A DNA stretch of 64,000 nt from NCBI GenBank assembly GCA_026182355.1, contig JAPFBL010000371.1, positions 1-64,000 of the forward strand, read 5' to 3'. Made by a program: the position numbers and the translations under genes. This DNA comes from Hermatobates lingyangjiaoensis (taxonomy: Eukaryota; Arthropoda; Insecta; Hemiptera; Hermatobatidae). Position 1 is the stretch's first letter. Every line of letters starts with the position of its first letter. This document shows, one piece after another, positions 10,812 to 22,229 of this stretch. Under the pieces are notes generated by a model that saw only the letters and a program-made list of their open reading frames with translations, ran no database searches and was not told the DNA's origin.

Positions 10812-11688
10812 GGTCGGGCTTTGAATTCTTTCGGTCAGGATTTCCATGATTGCTGTTTGTTTACCCTAAATACGTCCCCAGAGATTGTGAATTAGTAATG
10901 AATAGCGTTTCAGTCACAGAATATTTTAATAAAACTTCTTTTTACTGAACCATTAGCAGTAAAAATAATATGTGACAGATAATTAATGTAGCACGATAGA
11001 TATGTATTAATTTATACCTCTATAAACCATAAATTGTTTTGCAACACACGTTTATTATGACGTTTATAATGTGTCAGTTTACTGATTCCATTTTTTGGTA
11101 ACAATATGTTGTTAGAGGAAAGGTTACCTTCAGATTCATAACGGATATTCTTGGTGTACTCGTTTCAACAACAGGGTTTAATTCCAGTCCATATTAAAGT
11201 ACCACTCATAACGGTGCTAGTTCAGTGCAGTACGTATCAGCTGTTGAGTGTAAGTTATAATGCTGCTAATGAATTCAAGAAGGAACGTTCTTTTTTCCAT
11301 TTGGAAGTTTCTGAAACTTCCACAACTTTCCATTATTGCAGGGATATTATGAAGACAGATATTTCTTATCTGTAGAAAACCTTATACAACTTGGTACTAC
11401 TAACGATGGATACAGAGAATTCTAATGTTTCTGAACCTTATGGAACTCTCCAATATTACAAAACCATTTGGGTATCCGCTTTTATGCCTTTAGATTTCTT
11501 CTCCGTTGATAGCAATAGAGAACCGTGAACCTGCTGCAGGAATATTTAGGGAGACACTAGACTTGTATTTTCTGAAGATTACAGAGCTTAAAATAAAATC
11601 AGTAGCATTTTGATAAATCCCTTTTGTATATTTTTAGTTTGTAAAATATCTTGAAGAAAGGGTTATTATCAAAAGAGTGACACATCCA
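10812..11688. other. Unannotated stretch
   Basis: Contains a diverged internal duplication (GAAGTTTCTGAAACTTCCAC / TTCCATTATTGCA at 11,303 versus TTTCTGAACCTTATGGAACT / CCAATATTACA at 11,427). No gene recognised. Confidence 0.4.
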
Positions 11689-11689
11689 A

Positions 11690-12056
11690 AGATATTATTA
11701 TTAACCCTCATACCTCATCTATCGTTGGTGAAGTCGCCCGACCGGTTTCGCAATGGCTGCACCATCAATGGGACTAACGTTACCTTCCAAAATCAATGAT
11801 ATAAAAACCTCTTTTAACTCAATGGTGTCAATAAATGCCTAAATTTCCTACCTAATAGTTTTATTTTATTTTAATCTGTTTTTTGTCTTTTACAATTTAA
11901 GTCGTCTTTGTCCTGTCCATCCTGTCGTCTTTTTGTGTTTTTTATTGGTTTAAATATTATGTCTGTCTGGTGCTTAATTTGTTCGTTTATTAGGTTATCA
12001 GTATTTCTGTATTTGTATATTTCCATTTCCTCTATTACATTTAATCTTTTACCTTC
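11690..12056 (-). pseudogene. PLE endonuclease C-terminus and 3' end
   Basis: On the minus strand an open stretch from about 12,056 reads GKRLNVIEEMEIYKYRN, then NLINEQIKHQTDIIFKP, and stops. The same block (NLINEQVNHQSDILCKP) follows the GIY-YIG nuclease relic at 18,385, which identifies it as the C-terminal tail of a Penelope-like retroelement endonuclease. The minus-strand 3' region contains TTGATGG, then CATTGC-GAAACCGGTC-GGGCGAC, a hammerhead-like core with possible stem I CCC/GGG and GTC/GAC. The 44,870 copy matches over the whole length. The 5' part is missing: the copy is cut at a 28-bp tandem array. The element is dead. Confidence 0.75.
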
Positions 12057-12069
12057 AAATCAAAAGAAT

Positions 12070-12209
12070 GACAAGAAATACGGAAATTCAAAAGAGTGAC
12101 AAAAATGACGGAAATTCAAAAGAGTGGCAAGAAATTCGGAAATTCAAAAGAGTGACAAGAAATACGGAAATTCAAAAGAGTGACAAGAAATTCGGAAATT
12201 CAAAAGCAT
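12070..12209. repeat. Tandem repeat, 28-bp unit, five copies
   Basis: Five exact-length units start at 12,070, 12,098, 12,126, 12,154 and 12,182. Each contains GGAAATTCAAAAGAGT and differs at AAGAAATAC / AAAAATGAC / AAGAAATTC. Immediately downstream of the truncated PLE copy, whose last bases (TTCAAATCAAAAGAATGAC) resemble the unit, so the array may have grown from the element's edge. The 72-residue frame over it (TEIQKSDK repeats) is a product of the tandem structure. Confidence 0.95.
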
Positions 12210-12625
12210 TGCCTACAACCTTCATTTGGGTGCAGCCTATGTCATTAGTGATGGCCATGTTACTAGTGATGAAAATTAAAGATTAAACATTTTTTTTCCC
12301 TTTTTCATTAATTTCCAAGTTCTATTAATAAAATCTTCAAGTTTTTAAAAATATTTTATTTTTTAATGTTCTTGCTTTTACTGAATTTTTTTTATTTTCA
12401 ATTAATAAAATTTTTCTACTTTTTAAAAATAGATTTTTTTTAATGTTATTTCCGTTTATTAATTTGTATAATGGCATGATCAATAAATTTTTTTTGCCTT
12501 GAATGAAGCACTCATTTGAATTTTCACTCTTTTGATATGTCACTCCTTTAATCAGTATTTTAAGACTGAAAAATTTGTCACTTTGATTTGTCTTTTGAAC
12601 GGCCCCTTCAGAACAGCGTAATGTT
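12210..12625. other. AT-rich stretch
   Basis: Contains a local approximate duplication of TAATAAAATTTTTCTACTTTTTAAAAAT-type sequence at 12,325-12,450. No gene recognised. Confidence 0.4.
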
Positions 12626-12627
12626 AC

Positions 12628-12955
12628 AGTTCAGTTCAGGAGCAACCCCTGTTGTCTAAGGCTACTGATGATTACTACACCTTATTCTATTTCAGTTGAA
12701 TTTATCAGATTATCTTTTGTGTTTTATATTTCTTATCTGTAAAAGGCCTTGCAGAATAGTCTACTACTTGAATGAATTTAGAAGTAGAGCAACCCCTGTT
12801 GCATTCTAAGGTTACTGGTGATTACTGCACCTTCTATTATTTCAGTTGAATAACAGCTAAAATTATGCCTGTCAACCATGTTTATTGAATTAATTTCAAT
12901 ACCTATTGTTATAATTTCTGAGTGACAAACGGTTACGGGTAGTCTAGCCTATTAT
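12628..12955 (+). repeat. Diverged duplication plus dispersed repeat
   Basis: GAGCAACCCCTGTTG-TCTAAGGCTACTGATG at about 12,640 recurs as GAGCAACCCCTGTTG-TCTAAGGTTACTGGTG at 12,786, each followed by ATTTCAGTTGAAT. The part 12,868-12,955 is the inverted partner of 9,055-9,145. This suggests an interspersed element with internal duplication. Confidence 0.6.
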
Positions 12956-12959
12956 AATG

Positions 12960-13878
12960 AATGAGTACATTTTATCATGTTAAATTGGATGGATAGACAT
13001 TGTATGACAAAGGTAGAGATAATTAGAAAAAAAATGAGAAAAATCTCAAGATATAAAAGCTAGCTACACGTGATATTTTGGCTTTGGTGCATTCAAGATC
13101 TAATTCATTCAATCTAAGTTGACACTAGCTATGTTGTACACAATAGGACTGAACAATAGTACGCATCTAGAACAATGTTTCAATAAAGTTCAGACCCACT
13201 GAAGCTATTGCAATGTCACCACTGAACAAATCACTATGAGTACAGCAGATGGCATGGAGTTTGCATGCGCATGCTCCTAGATTGCATGACTACCTTTCAA
13301 TCTCATTGCCAAAACTAATTGAATTCTATTGAATAATTTAACAATTTATTGCGGTCTACATTTGCAATTTATTACTGATGAAGAACTTAACTAGACCCCA
13401 CCCTATTGCATAAATAAGTAACACATCTCGCATAATGACTGTTTTCTCTTTCGTAACTGTACTGTAGTAGTACTTTTTTTAATATTCAGCTGTAAGTACA
13501 ATTAAAATTATAAATTTTGCCTATTTTGTCGTTTAAGTTTTATCATTTCTTTTGATAAGGTTATATGCAAATATATATGCAGTTACGAGTGGACCAGAGT
13601 AAAATACATTTAGACAAAAGGTATATATTCAAAAAGTGAAGGCTATACTTAAAAGTACACAGTTTAATACAGAAAAATTAATTAAAATTCTCAATTATCA
13701 ATCACAATTTTTATCATATAATAATTAATGTTTTAAATTAGAAAGTTTTATTAAATAAACTACTTTTTTTCAATGTAGAGTAAAACCTGGGGGCAAGGGG
13801 CTAGTTGTACCCAGATAATCACCCTTGGGTACCCACTCTCTTCCTTATTTTATATTTACCATGTACTTTTTAGTATAG
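12960..13878. other. Unannotated stretch
   Basis: Moderately complex sequence around 13,190-13,330 includes GCATGGAGTTTGCATGCGCATGC. No coding or repeat assignment could be made. Confidence 0.4.
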
Positions 13879-13879
13879 A

Positions 13880-14072
13880 TAACTCTTTGATGCATGGTAT
13901 TTTTATTAGCCAAAGCCTGAAGAAGAACACTACGTGTTTAAAACGCGTTTTTTGTACTATTAAGTATCTATATTTGTATAGAGAACTCTTTGATGCATGG
14001 TATTTTATTATAAACCTAACAAGACACCGTGTTAAATACGCGTTTTGTACTATTAAATATCTATATTTGGAG
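13880..14072 (+). repeat. PLE-terminus-like unit duplicated in tandem
   Basis: AACTCTTTGATGCATGGTAT occurs at 13,881 and 13,984 (period 103). The first unit contains CCTGAAGA-AGAACACTACGTGTT-TAAAACGCG, which has the general plan of the other PLE termini here (CTGAAGA, hairpin GAACAC/GTGTT, then a degenerate GAAA). The second unit has lost the CTGAAGA part. The 104-residue frame is repeat-derived. Confidence 0.55.
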
Positions 14073-14404
14073 AATATTTCATTATTTTTTTACCCTACAA
14101 TGAGTAAATACCACAGAATAACTAATAGAATTTTTTTTAGAATAATTTATTCAATTAAAACTCCCGATTTTACTTCATCTATACTTTTTATTATTTCATG
14201 AACACAAATTTCAAGCTTATGACGAATTTTTCTTCTTCAGAAATATTAATATTAACTTTAATGGATTGTGAAAATGCGTTTTATATGAGTAAAAAAAAAA
14301 ATAGGCGAAAAATAAAGTGAAAAGTTTATATTGGTGAAATAAATTATGCAATAGAGTAAAGACAACAAAATAACTCATATGAAGTATCCAACAACAAGTA
14401 TTGG

Positions 14405-15462
14405 ATAGTTCATAAAATAAATACTGGTAAATTTTTGTACTGATTCAGAAGATAATATAACACTTGATAATTTAGATGATTGATGTGTAAGAAATACCGG
14501 TAAATTTTTGTACTGATTCAGAAGATAACATAACACTTGATAATATAGTTGATTGATGTGTAAGAAATACCGGTAAATTTTTGTACTGATTCAGAAGATA
14601 ACATAACATTTGATAATTTAGATGATTGATGTGTAAGAAATATCGGTAAATTTTTGTAATCATTCAGAAGATAACATAAAACTTGATAATGTAGATGATT
14701 GATGTGTAAGAAATACCAGTATATTTTTGTACTGATTCAGAAGATAACATAACACTTGATAATGTAGATGGTTGATGTGTAAGAAATACCGGTAAATTTT
14801 TGTCCTGATTCAGAAGATAACATAACACTTAATAATGTAGATGATTGATGTGTAAGAAATACCGGTAACTTCTGTACTGATTCAGAAGATAACATAACAT
14901 TTGATAATTTCGATGGCTGATGTGTAAGAAATACCGGTAAATTTTTGTACTGATTCAGAAGATAACACATGACGTGTAAGAGTCTTTTCTGTGAGATTTT
15001 ACAGGAATCTTAAGACTTTCTCAGATTCGAGTTTTTAACTTAATTGTTTATGAACAGTCATCAACAATTCAGTGTTTTACTTAATATACAAAATATAAAC
15101 CTACTGTTGAATTAGAAGATGACTGTATTATTGGAATTTTTGTACTGATCAGAAGATAACATAAACTTGATAAGTAATGATTGATGTGTAAGAAATACCG
15201 GTAATTTTGTACTGATTCAGAAGATAACATAACATTTGATAATGCGATGGCTGATGTGTAAGAAATACCGGTAAATTTTTGTACTGATTCAGAAGATAAC
15301 ATAATACTTGATAATGTTGATGGTTGATGCGTAAGAGTCTTTTCTGTGAGATTTTACAGGAATCTTAAGAGTTTCTCAGATTCTAGTTTTTAACTTAATT
15401 GTTTATGAACAGTCATCAACAATTCAGTGTTTTACTTAATATACAAAATATAAACCTACTGT
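14405..15462. repeat. Satellite, 73-bp unit, with segmental duplication
   Basis: The unit contains GTGTAAGAAATACCGGTAAAT, TTGTACTGATTCAGAAGATA and ACATAACACTTGATAAT; successive GAAATACCGG starts at 14,491 and 14,564 give 73 bp. About eight units run to 14,970. A 130-bp non-satellite segment (AAGAGTCTTTTCTGTGAGAT ... AAATATAAACCTACTGTTG) follows at 14,976-15,106. Three more units and the same segment recur at 15,107-15,462, about 355 bp later. The minus-strand frames with LLNQYKNLPVFLTHQ repeats are shadows, since 73 is not a multiple of three. Confidence 0.95.
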
Positions 15463-16068
15463 TGGAAGAAGAGACTGTTTATTATGGGTTTGGGGAGAAA
15501 GCTGAACTGGAATAAATAAGAGGACTGGAACAAACACTTGGCTCTGGGGGATGGAGTCTTAAGACGTTTATCTGGAAGGCTGGAAGGCGTAAGCTTAAAT
15601 AAACAAGAACAATGAAACAAACAAAGAAAACATATCTGTTTGAGAATAGAGTGGGAGGTGCACACATGGCCTGACAAATCTAGCTTCAAATAAACTACTT
15701 TACAACAAGCAATTTCTCTACTACAGTCCAAAAAAAAAATTTTAACCCAATTTTGTCCGATAATATTACCGATACCTAGTTGCCTATGACTTCATGGTAC
15801 TATATTTTCTGCAGCTTGTTATCTCAATTTTAATTTATTATAAAACTAATTGTCGTTCTGAGGTCATTTATCACAATTGATTCCAAATAGATCAGATTTG
15901 TAAGAACCAACAAGGTTAACATTTGCCGTAACTTCATAGATTTATTAAATATTTTATTTTTTGTTTTTTAAACATCCGTTATTTTTGGCAAAAAAAATTG
16001 TATTTTGACCTTCATTAATAATAATTACATGCATATTGTGAGTTCTACAAAGGTTAGTAAACATAATA
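15463..16068. other. Unannotated stretch
   Basis: 15,480-15,725 is more complex and carries overlapping minus-strand frames (15,456-15,731 and 15,482-15,667), but none shows a family signature. Confidence 0.4.
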
Positions 16069-16206
16069 TTATTACATAAATCCGTCATACCTTGATAGTA
16101 GGATTTGAAGATTATTACATAAATCTGTCATACCTTGATAGTAGCATTTGAAGATGTATGTTTAGTAATATAGTGATGAAGATTTGATATCACTATATTA
16201 CTAAAA
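16069..16206. repeat. 44-bp duplication and 16-bp hairpin
   Basis: TTATTACATAAATC-GTCATACC occurs at 16,069 and 16,113. It is followed by a hairpin, TTTAGTAATATAGTGA (16,161-16,176) and TCACTATATTACTAAA, with a 13-14-base loop. The CGTCATACCTTGATAG string resembles ends of the PLE copies at 11,705 and 44,882, so these may be terminal remnants. Confidence 0.6.
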
Positions 16207-16394
16207 TGGATATCAACGTGAATGATTTATGAGGTATGATAGAGTTTTATGATAATTTGTTAATAAAATTTAACTGCATACAACAAACATGTAGTTTAAA
16301 ATTCATTCATGAATGACAACTATCCTGCAATCTCCGTTCACAATTAATGAATGGAAGGTATCACTCAATTAGTCTACTAAAGCAGAAATCAGGG

Positions 16395-16745
16395 ACAATG
16401 CTAAGACAAGTGGTAACGTGGTTGGCTCTAGGCTGGTTGATCCAGGGTTCAATACCCACTCTGGCTCTCAATTTAATCACGTGGAAAATGAATAAAGCAT
16501 GTCGTCCCTCGATGAGGACGTTAAACTGACGGTCCCAAGTCTGTACGATGTCAGATATTCATTAAAGATCCCTGGTGAAACATTGAAATTAGGTAAAATG
16601 TATCCCTAAACAAGCTTAAGTTAGGCAAAGTTTATGACTTCCAATGTAGACTGTTTATTGTTTTATATCACAAAGAGGCAATGTTTGGTCTATGTGTGTC
16701 TCTTTTTTAACTGCCATTGCAACACAGCCTAAGGCAAAAAACCAT
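16395..16745 (+). mobile_element. tRNA-derived SINE, tail type A
   Basis: Head degenerate at the A box (GTGGTTGGCTCTAGGCTGG) with B box GGGTTCAATACCC. Then CTCTCAATTTAATCACGTGG, GTCGTCCCTCGATGAGGACG, TTAAACTGACGGTCCCAAG, TGTACGATGTCAGATATTC and TTAAAGATCCCTGGTG. The 3' tail includes TTAGGCAAAGTTTATGACTT and TATCACAAAGAGGCAATGTT, matching the tail of the copy at 4,295. The 60-codon frame is a SINE shadow. Confidence 0.85.
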
Positions 16746-16749
16746 CAGA

Positions 16750-18200
16750 TCTCTTTAACTGACAAATGAAATGCCTCACTCTTAATCCGAAATTCACAAA
16801 GGAATACTATTTTTAATATATTGTTAATATAAGTAACTCCTAAATTGGTGAATCGACCGTCATTGTTAAATTTCAGGTCACGGATTTTGCATCGTGTGAA
16901 GCTCATTTTTACCTGTGGACAGTATGTTTTCTGTCTGGAGCTTTTGTAAATAGTTTTTCACTATCTCCTTGAGGAACTGTAATTATTATAATCAATTTAA
17001 AGCATCATTTATTAAATATAATACTCTTGTACTTGTAAATTAGTTATGCTCTTCCAATCAAACTGGTAATCAATATTATATAAAAACGTGACAAAAAAGT
17101 AATAAAAAAATAAAAAGTTATAAGGAAATAATAAATATTCCCTGGTTTATCTCGAAACAAACCTATTATCTGTTATAGGCTCACTTGGCTTTTATCAAGC
17201 TAACTGAATGTTGTTTTCTGTTATCGTGGATTTACAGCTTCTCTTGAGTCAATGATATCGCTTTAGTCAATGTTTCGTATCGATTTTTCCTATTTGATGT
17301 TATCTCAGTTTATCTTTGTTGACTTTCATAGCCTACACTTTTAATCTTTCACCTTTTCAACTGTTCAACTGTTGTTTTAAGAAGCATCAATTATAATGGC
17401 TTGTTTGCTGTTTGACACCCATTTTGATTAACGGGTTTATTATACATCTGAAATCTTATGTTTTATCTCACTAAAGTTAATTAGTGATGGTATATTTATC
17501 GAATTCCTTAGACTTTAGACTTAGGATGGACAGATTTATACCCTCCTCTGAGTTATGGTGTGTCCCTGATTATTCATCCCTCACATGAAAAATGCCGTAC
17601 CATGGCCAAAATGTTAACCTCCACTAATATTAAATCTAAAACAACACTAAATTTCAAATTTGGATGGAGTTGGAATTAGTAATTCCAACGAAACGACAAA
17701 GAAAGAGATTTTTGGTCCTTTATAGAATTATTATACCAGGAATTTTTTGGCTACCTAGTATTTAATAAAAATCACTTTTCTTTCCATTTGTCAAAAATCA
17801 TATTTACATTCACTCTGAGCGAGTGTTATTTTTTTTCTGTGTGCTGTACTCTGTAAATGTAAAGGTTCTGTAAATGTACATTGAGAAAAAATATATTAGT
17901 AATTAGCCAGTTTTACATACTCAAATCAAAGTTAAAGCCGGCTATTCAGTAGAATTTAAAAAGTTATAGCTTGCAGCTTGAAATTGTTAAAATAATAGAT
18001 ATGAACTATTAGACTAGAATAGTGAAAAAAACTGGAAATAACTCCTCTTTCTTGAGGAAAGAGTCCATTCCTCACACTTAAATATTATCGAAAGATACTA
18101 TGATCCATAAACACCAAAACATTTTCATCTGATGTAAGTTTTGTTCTACGGTTTTTAGTTTTAAACAATAGAATAAAGTGTAAGTGAATATAACATCATC
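16750..18200. other. AT-rich stretch without recognised gene
   Basis: No coding or repeat signature recognised on either strand. Confidence 0.4.
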
Positions 18201-18204
18201 ATTT

Positions 18205-18300
18205 GTATTAGAAATAGGGAAAACCGTCGTACCTCGTAAGATCATCTTGGAGTTGTAGGAGCGCCTTAGACGTTCTCCATCTTCTATCGCAACTGACCTA
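18205..18300 (-). repeat. 3' terminal region of PLE relic
   Basis: Shares the AAAACCGTCGTA / GAGTTGTAGGAGCGCC block with 1,040-1,145. It lies downstream, in minus-strand sense, of the endonuclease stop at 18,385, as a PLE 3' untranslated end would. Confidence 0.5.
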
Positions 18301-18384
18301 AGGAGCTATTGTCAAGTGGATTATATATCAAATCCACAGTTGTCTAGATATCGTTTTGTGATATTTCTGCATTATTTTTGAATT

Positions 18385-18728
18385 CTAGTTTGATTCTCTT
18401 ATAGTTATTTGCGTCGTTATAATGATATCCAGTCGTCTTTTTATTTTTAGAAATGGTTTACATAGAATATCGGATTGGTGATTTACTTGTTCGTTTATTA
18501 AATTACCCGAATTTGTATTTCATGTTCATCATTAATATTGAGTCTCTGCTCTTTCTGTCCCGTCTTTAGTAAGTCCTTGGAGTTTTTTAAGCTGTCAGGT
18601 TCATGCTCGTATTCAGTTAGGTGATTTGCGGAATTAGATTTCTTTTTATTATTTAAATGGTCTTTAAGAGGTTCTTTAAACCTTAGTTTTAGGGGTTTTC
18701 CTGTCTGTCCTATATATCTCGTATTTGA
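18385..18728 (-). pseudogene. Penelope-like element GIY-YIG endonuclease relic
   Basis: Minus-strand translation from about 18,728 reads YIGQTGKPLKLRFKE, then LKDHLNNKKKSNSANHL and TEYEHEP. This is the GIY-YIG nuclease core typical of endonuclease-bearing Penelope-like retroelements: YIGQTG is the second motif strand, the R in LRFKE is at the expected conserved arginine position, and SNSANHL is the usual 'S-x-A-x-H' strand. The usual EH after LRFK is EP here. The frame runs 73 codons to a stop at 18,498. After a frameshift the tail NLINEQVNHQSDILCKP continues to a stop at 18,385-18,387, paralleling the copy at 11,690. The reverse transcriptase part is missing. A dead fragment; identification is firm. 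Confidence 0.85.
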
Positions 18729-19670
18729 TTACAATATTAAATTTTAATTTATATATTTGGGTTTTTTTCATACTTATTGATTATATTTTCCGTCAAGCAA
18801 GACAATATTTGAATTATGGAATTATTAGTTCTAAAATCATACCTTTACGTTGATTCGTGTTCCTCGTCAGCTGAACTTCTTCAGTACAAATTACAAGTTT
18901 GAAGTTACAAAAACAACAGGAATTCTATACAATAAAATAAAAAAACAAATGATACACCCAAATGAAGGTGTAAAGTCGAGTGTCCAACTGAGGAATGTAG
19001 GTCATCTGAGAGAGAGTGGGAAGGGATAATTAAAAGATGAGACGGCAAAGTAGTTGGGTATACTTACAAACAGTCATGTGCTATAAAGCAGGCCAGAAAA
19101 AATTATTATAGAGGAAAAGGTCCTTTTTTTGGTTTTATTTTCATACATATTATTGAAACGATTTGAGAAAATTTTGACAACCATAAAATTTGCTCATTAA
19201 GACATGATAATTGATTTAAGGTTTTATTTATTTCAACAGCTTGCAAGTTTGAAATTTCTTTAAATTTGCTGTTAAAATGTAAAATGGCAATGATCTTGAT
19301 AGGCTCAATGCTATGTTAGTGTGTGACTAAGTGTGTTTTGCAAAATGTGACAAAAAAAATTCCTTGATATTCTCATTGTAATTTTTTCTTTGCATATTCT
19401 TTTTAAAGTGTTCCCGGGTTCTTTTTTTCGAATGAACGCTTAGTCATATCAATGTAGAAACATTGGAAATCTGTACAGGACAACTTATAAACTCCACTCA
19501 ATGAACAAAGACGGTAACCAACCTAAGAGGTTAGCAAAGATTTTAAGTTACCATTTGTAACTTACTTTCTAACATACTCTTAAACTGAATTTCTTAAATA
19601 TATTTGCATCTTTTAGGGATTTTAATTTAATATTTGATGAACTTTGAAGTTAACATATATCATATATTAA
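18729..19670. other. Unannotated stretch, possible PLE 5' remnant
   Basis: The minus strand around 18,855-18,900 reads TGTACTGAAGAAGTTCAGCT-GACGAGGAACACGAATC, somewhat like the CTGANGA motifs of other PLE termini. Otherwise no assignment; a G-rich segment lies at 19,005-19,030. Confidence 0.3.
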
Positions 19671-19671
19671 T

Positions 19672-19968
19672 AAAAAGATTTCACATAAACACGTGAAATA
19701 ATAATCAATGATCAAACCACAATAAGGAAATGGGGAAACAAGACTAAGATCTTTCAACTGTAACAAGCGGTCTTCGTCAGAGTCAAAAACCCAACTCAGT
19801 TGATACTGAAAAGGCCATCGAAAGGTAGTAGTGAGTTCCTGCTTTAATTTTGTGTGGTATTTTTAACGTAAGATAATGATTGGGTTTTTAACTCTGACGA
19901 AGACCGCTTGTTACAGTTGAAAGATCTTAGTCTTGTTTTCCCATTTTCTTATTGCGGTTTGATCTTAT
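19672..19968. mobile_element. Fold-back element FB1 with long loop
   Basis: Starts AAAAAGATTTCACATAAACA, then TCAATGATCAAACCACAATA and the arm to GAGTCAAAAACCCAACT. An unrelated spacer of about 80 bases follows. The inverted arm TTGGGTTTTTAACTCTGACG to GCGGTTTGATC closes it. Both arms carry CAACTGTAAC where most copies have CAACCGTAAC, and both have one extra base in the AAGAAATGGG block. The outer end is present only on the left. Confidence 0.9.
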
Positions 19969-19969
19969 C

Positions 19970-21035
19970 ATATTCTGTATTAATCTGCAAGTTTAAGCGA
20001 AATTAAAAATGCTGTACCTTTGTGACATTTATAAGTGATAGTTAACTTAATTTAAGACCCACGCCAGGAAGTGTAGTCACTGGATTGCTTCTTCCCTCCT
20101 GTGTTTCTTCCCTCAAACATCTGTGTTATCAGTGTCACTGGTAATGTAACACTTACATTGTTGTGACTTTAAACAAATAAAAAAAAACTTAATTTATTGT
20201 TATATATTTTAAAAAAAGATAATATTTTACTCTGACTATGTTATTTGCTCATGGAGTTTATACTCTGCAAAAAACAAGAGGATAGTGGTGTGGGTATAAT
20301 GAAGGTTGAGAGAGAAGGCAGTTTCCAACTGATGTAATGAACCCAACACAGTTTACGAACCTTAGTTGTAAAACACCAGGAATATTTAAATCATCTGAGC
20401 TACAATCTAATCAAGTCGGAATTAAGTATTAATATAACCCTCTTTGTTGAATACACTAGTATCTTAACCCAAAACAAACTCGGTGCAACAAATTATAAAG
20501 AGCCATTATCAAAAATACATGCCCGTTTCAACTTTGGGACATGAAATAACTATATGCTATGGGGCCCGGGCGGCATCAACCCTTTGCTTTGATCGTTTAA
20601 TGTCATTACGAAGTTTCTACTTGAACATTTATTTAAGCCCTTAAATGATTAATCCATCTCCCCCCCCCGACAATAACTTCCCTTCATATAAAGACCAAGT
20701 ACTTGCAGCTTTATCAATTTTTTATAATAATCGAACTAAACACAGATCTAATAAAACAATCCAAATTTTGCATATATTAATTAGTTTAACTGTGTAGTTT
20801 TAGTTGCTTTGAGCTAAATAATTCTTTGATAAAATGTTGGTATACGATAGAATGACTTTAACTCTTCAAAGGCCAACTTAAGCTCTAATTTGGAGCAGAA
20901 ATGATTTTTTTTCTCACAAACAATTTTGAATTTTTTAAATTCAGATGTAACTTACCTAATATATTCATGTTATCACTAAAAAAAAGTACAAGATTTGTGG
21001 AAACATAACTAGAATTAGACCAAGTGTATAATAAA
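19970..21035. other. Unannotated stretch
   Basis: A short GC-rich string GGGGCCCGGGCGGCATC lies at 20,561. A C-run is at 20,660-20,668. No gene recognised. Confidence 0.4.
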
Positions 21036-21037
21036 AC

Positions 21038-21785
21038 CATGTATAAAAGGTATAAACGAGAAGTAGGATAAAAAGAGGATTGCTCATTTCTAATAAACAC
21101 GTTTATTTAATGTATAAAAGGTATAAACGAGAAGTAGGATAAAAAGAGGGTTGCTCATTTCTAATAAACCAGTTTATACAATGTATAAAAGGTATAAACG
21201 AGAAGTAGGATAAAAAGAGGATTGCTCATTTCTAATAAACACGTTTATACAATGTATAAAAGGTATAAACGAGAAGTAGGATAAAAAGAGGATTGCTCAT
21301 TTCTAATAAACACGTTTATACAATGTATAAAAGGTATAAACGAGAAGTAGGATAAAAAGAGGGTTGCTCATTTCTAATAAACCAGTTTATACAATGTATA
21401 AAAGGTATAAACGAGAAGTAGGATAAAAAGAGGATTGCTCATTTCTAATAAACACGTTTATACAATGTATAAAAGGTATAAACGATAAGTAGGATAAAAA
21501 GAAGATTGCTCATTTCTGATAAACACGTTTATTTAATGTATAAAAGGTATAAACGAGAAGTAGGATAAAAAGAGGATTGCTCATTTCTAATAAACACGTT
21601 TATTTAATGTATAAAAGGTATAAACGAGAAGTAGGATAAAAAGAGGATTGCTCATTTCTAATAAACACGTTTATACAATGTATAAAAGGTATAAACGAGA
21701 AGTAGGATAAAAAGAGGATTGCAGATTTCTAATAAACACGTTTATTCAATTTATTAAAATTATTAACAAGAAGTAGGATAAAAAA
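21038..21785. repeat. Satellite, 71-bp unit, about ten copies
   Basis: Unit: TGTATAAAAGGTATAAACGA, GAAGTAGGATAAAAAGAGG, then TTGCTCATTTCTAATAAAC and ACGTTTATACAA. Starts at 21,041, 21,112 and 21,183 give 71 bp. Variants (AGGATTG/AGGGTTG, ACACG/ACCAG, TTATTTAA/TTATACAA) are arranged in blocks, showing block duplication. The last unit is diverged. Confidence 0.95.
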
Positions 21786-21879
21786 AAGGATAAAAATGAA
21801 TACTATTATCATCTTATTTTAATTATTATTGTCGTCAATGTTTTTTTATTAAACCAAAAAGAACCTTGCAGATGATGCA

Positions 21880-22145
21880 TCCCACATGGTATAATAATTG
21901 TGGAGTGAAGGGATTTATTTGAGAAAGGACAAAATAATCTTAGGCCGTGGACTCGGAATTGACACAACCCGCATGAAACCTGTCAAATCCCTAATCTATG
22001 TTTTATGAGATACGGCTTTTCTTGACACGGGGTGGATGAAAACAAATGGAAGGCGGAATATTCTCTTGACAATCAGCATGAAGATCTCACTTGACCTCCC
22101 ACGCCTCAAAATCTAAAAAAAATCTCCTCTCAGACACCAGATAAC
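21880..22145. other. GC-richer non-repetitive island between satellites
   Basis: Complex sequence with GCCGTGGACTCGGAATTGAC, GGCTTTTCTTGACACGG and CATGAAGATCTCACTTGACC lies between two satellites. No family match in the window. Candidate regulatory or remnant unique sequence. Confidence 0.3.
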
Positions 22146-22229
22146 TTTCATTTATCTTGTAAACTACTAGTTCGCCAAGGCCTTAAACAAATATAAAAGT
22201 AATCTAAACTGATGCTGTACTGATTTTAT

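Noticed and set aside
14472..15302. Repetitive LLNQYKNLPVFLTHQ frames
   Set aside because: Arise from the 73-bp satellite; period not a multiple of three and no gene context.
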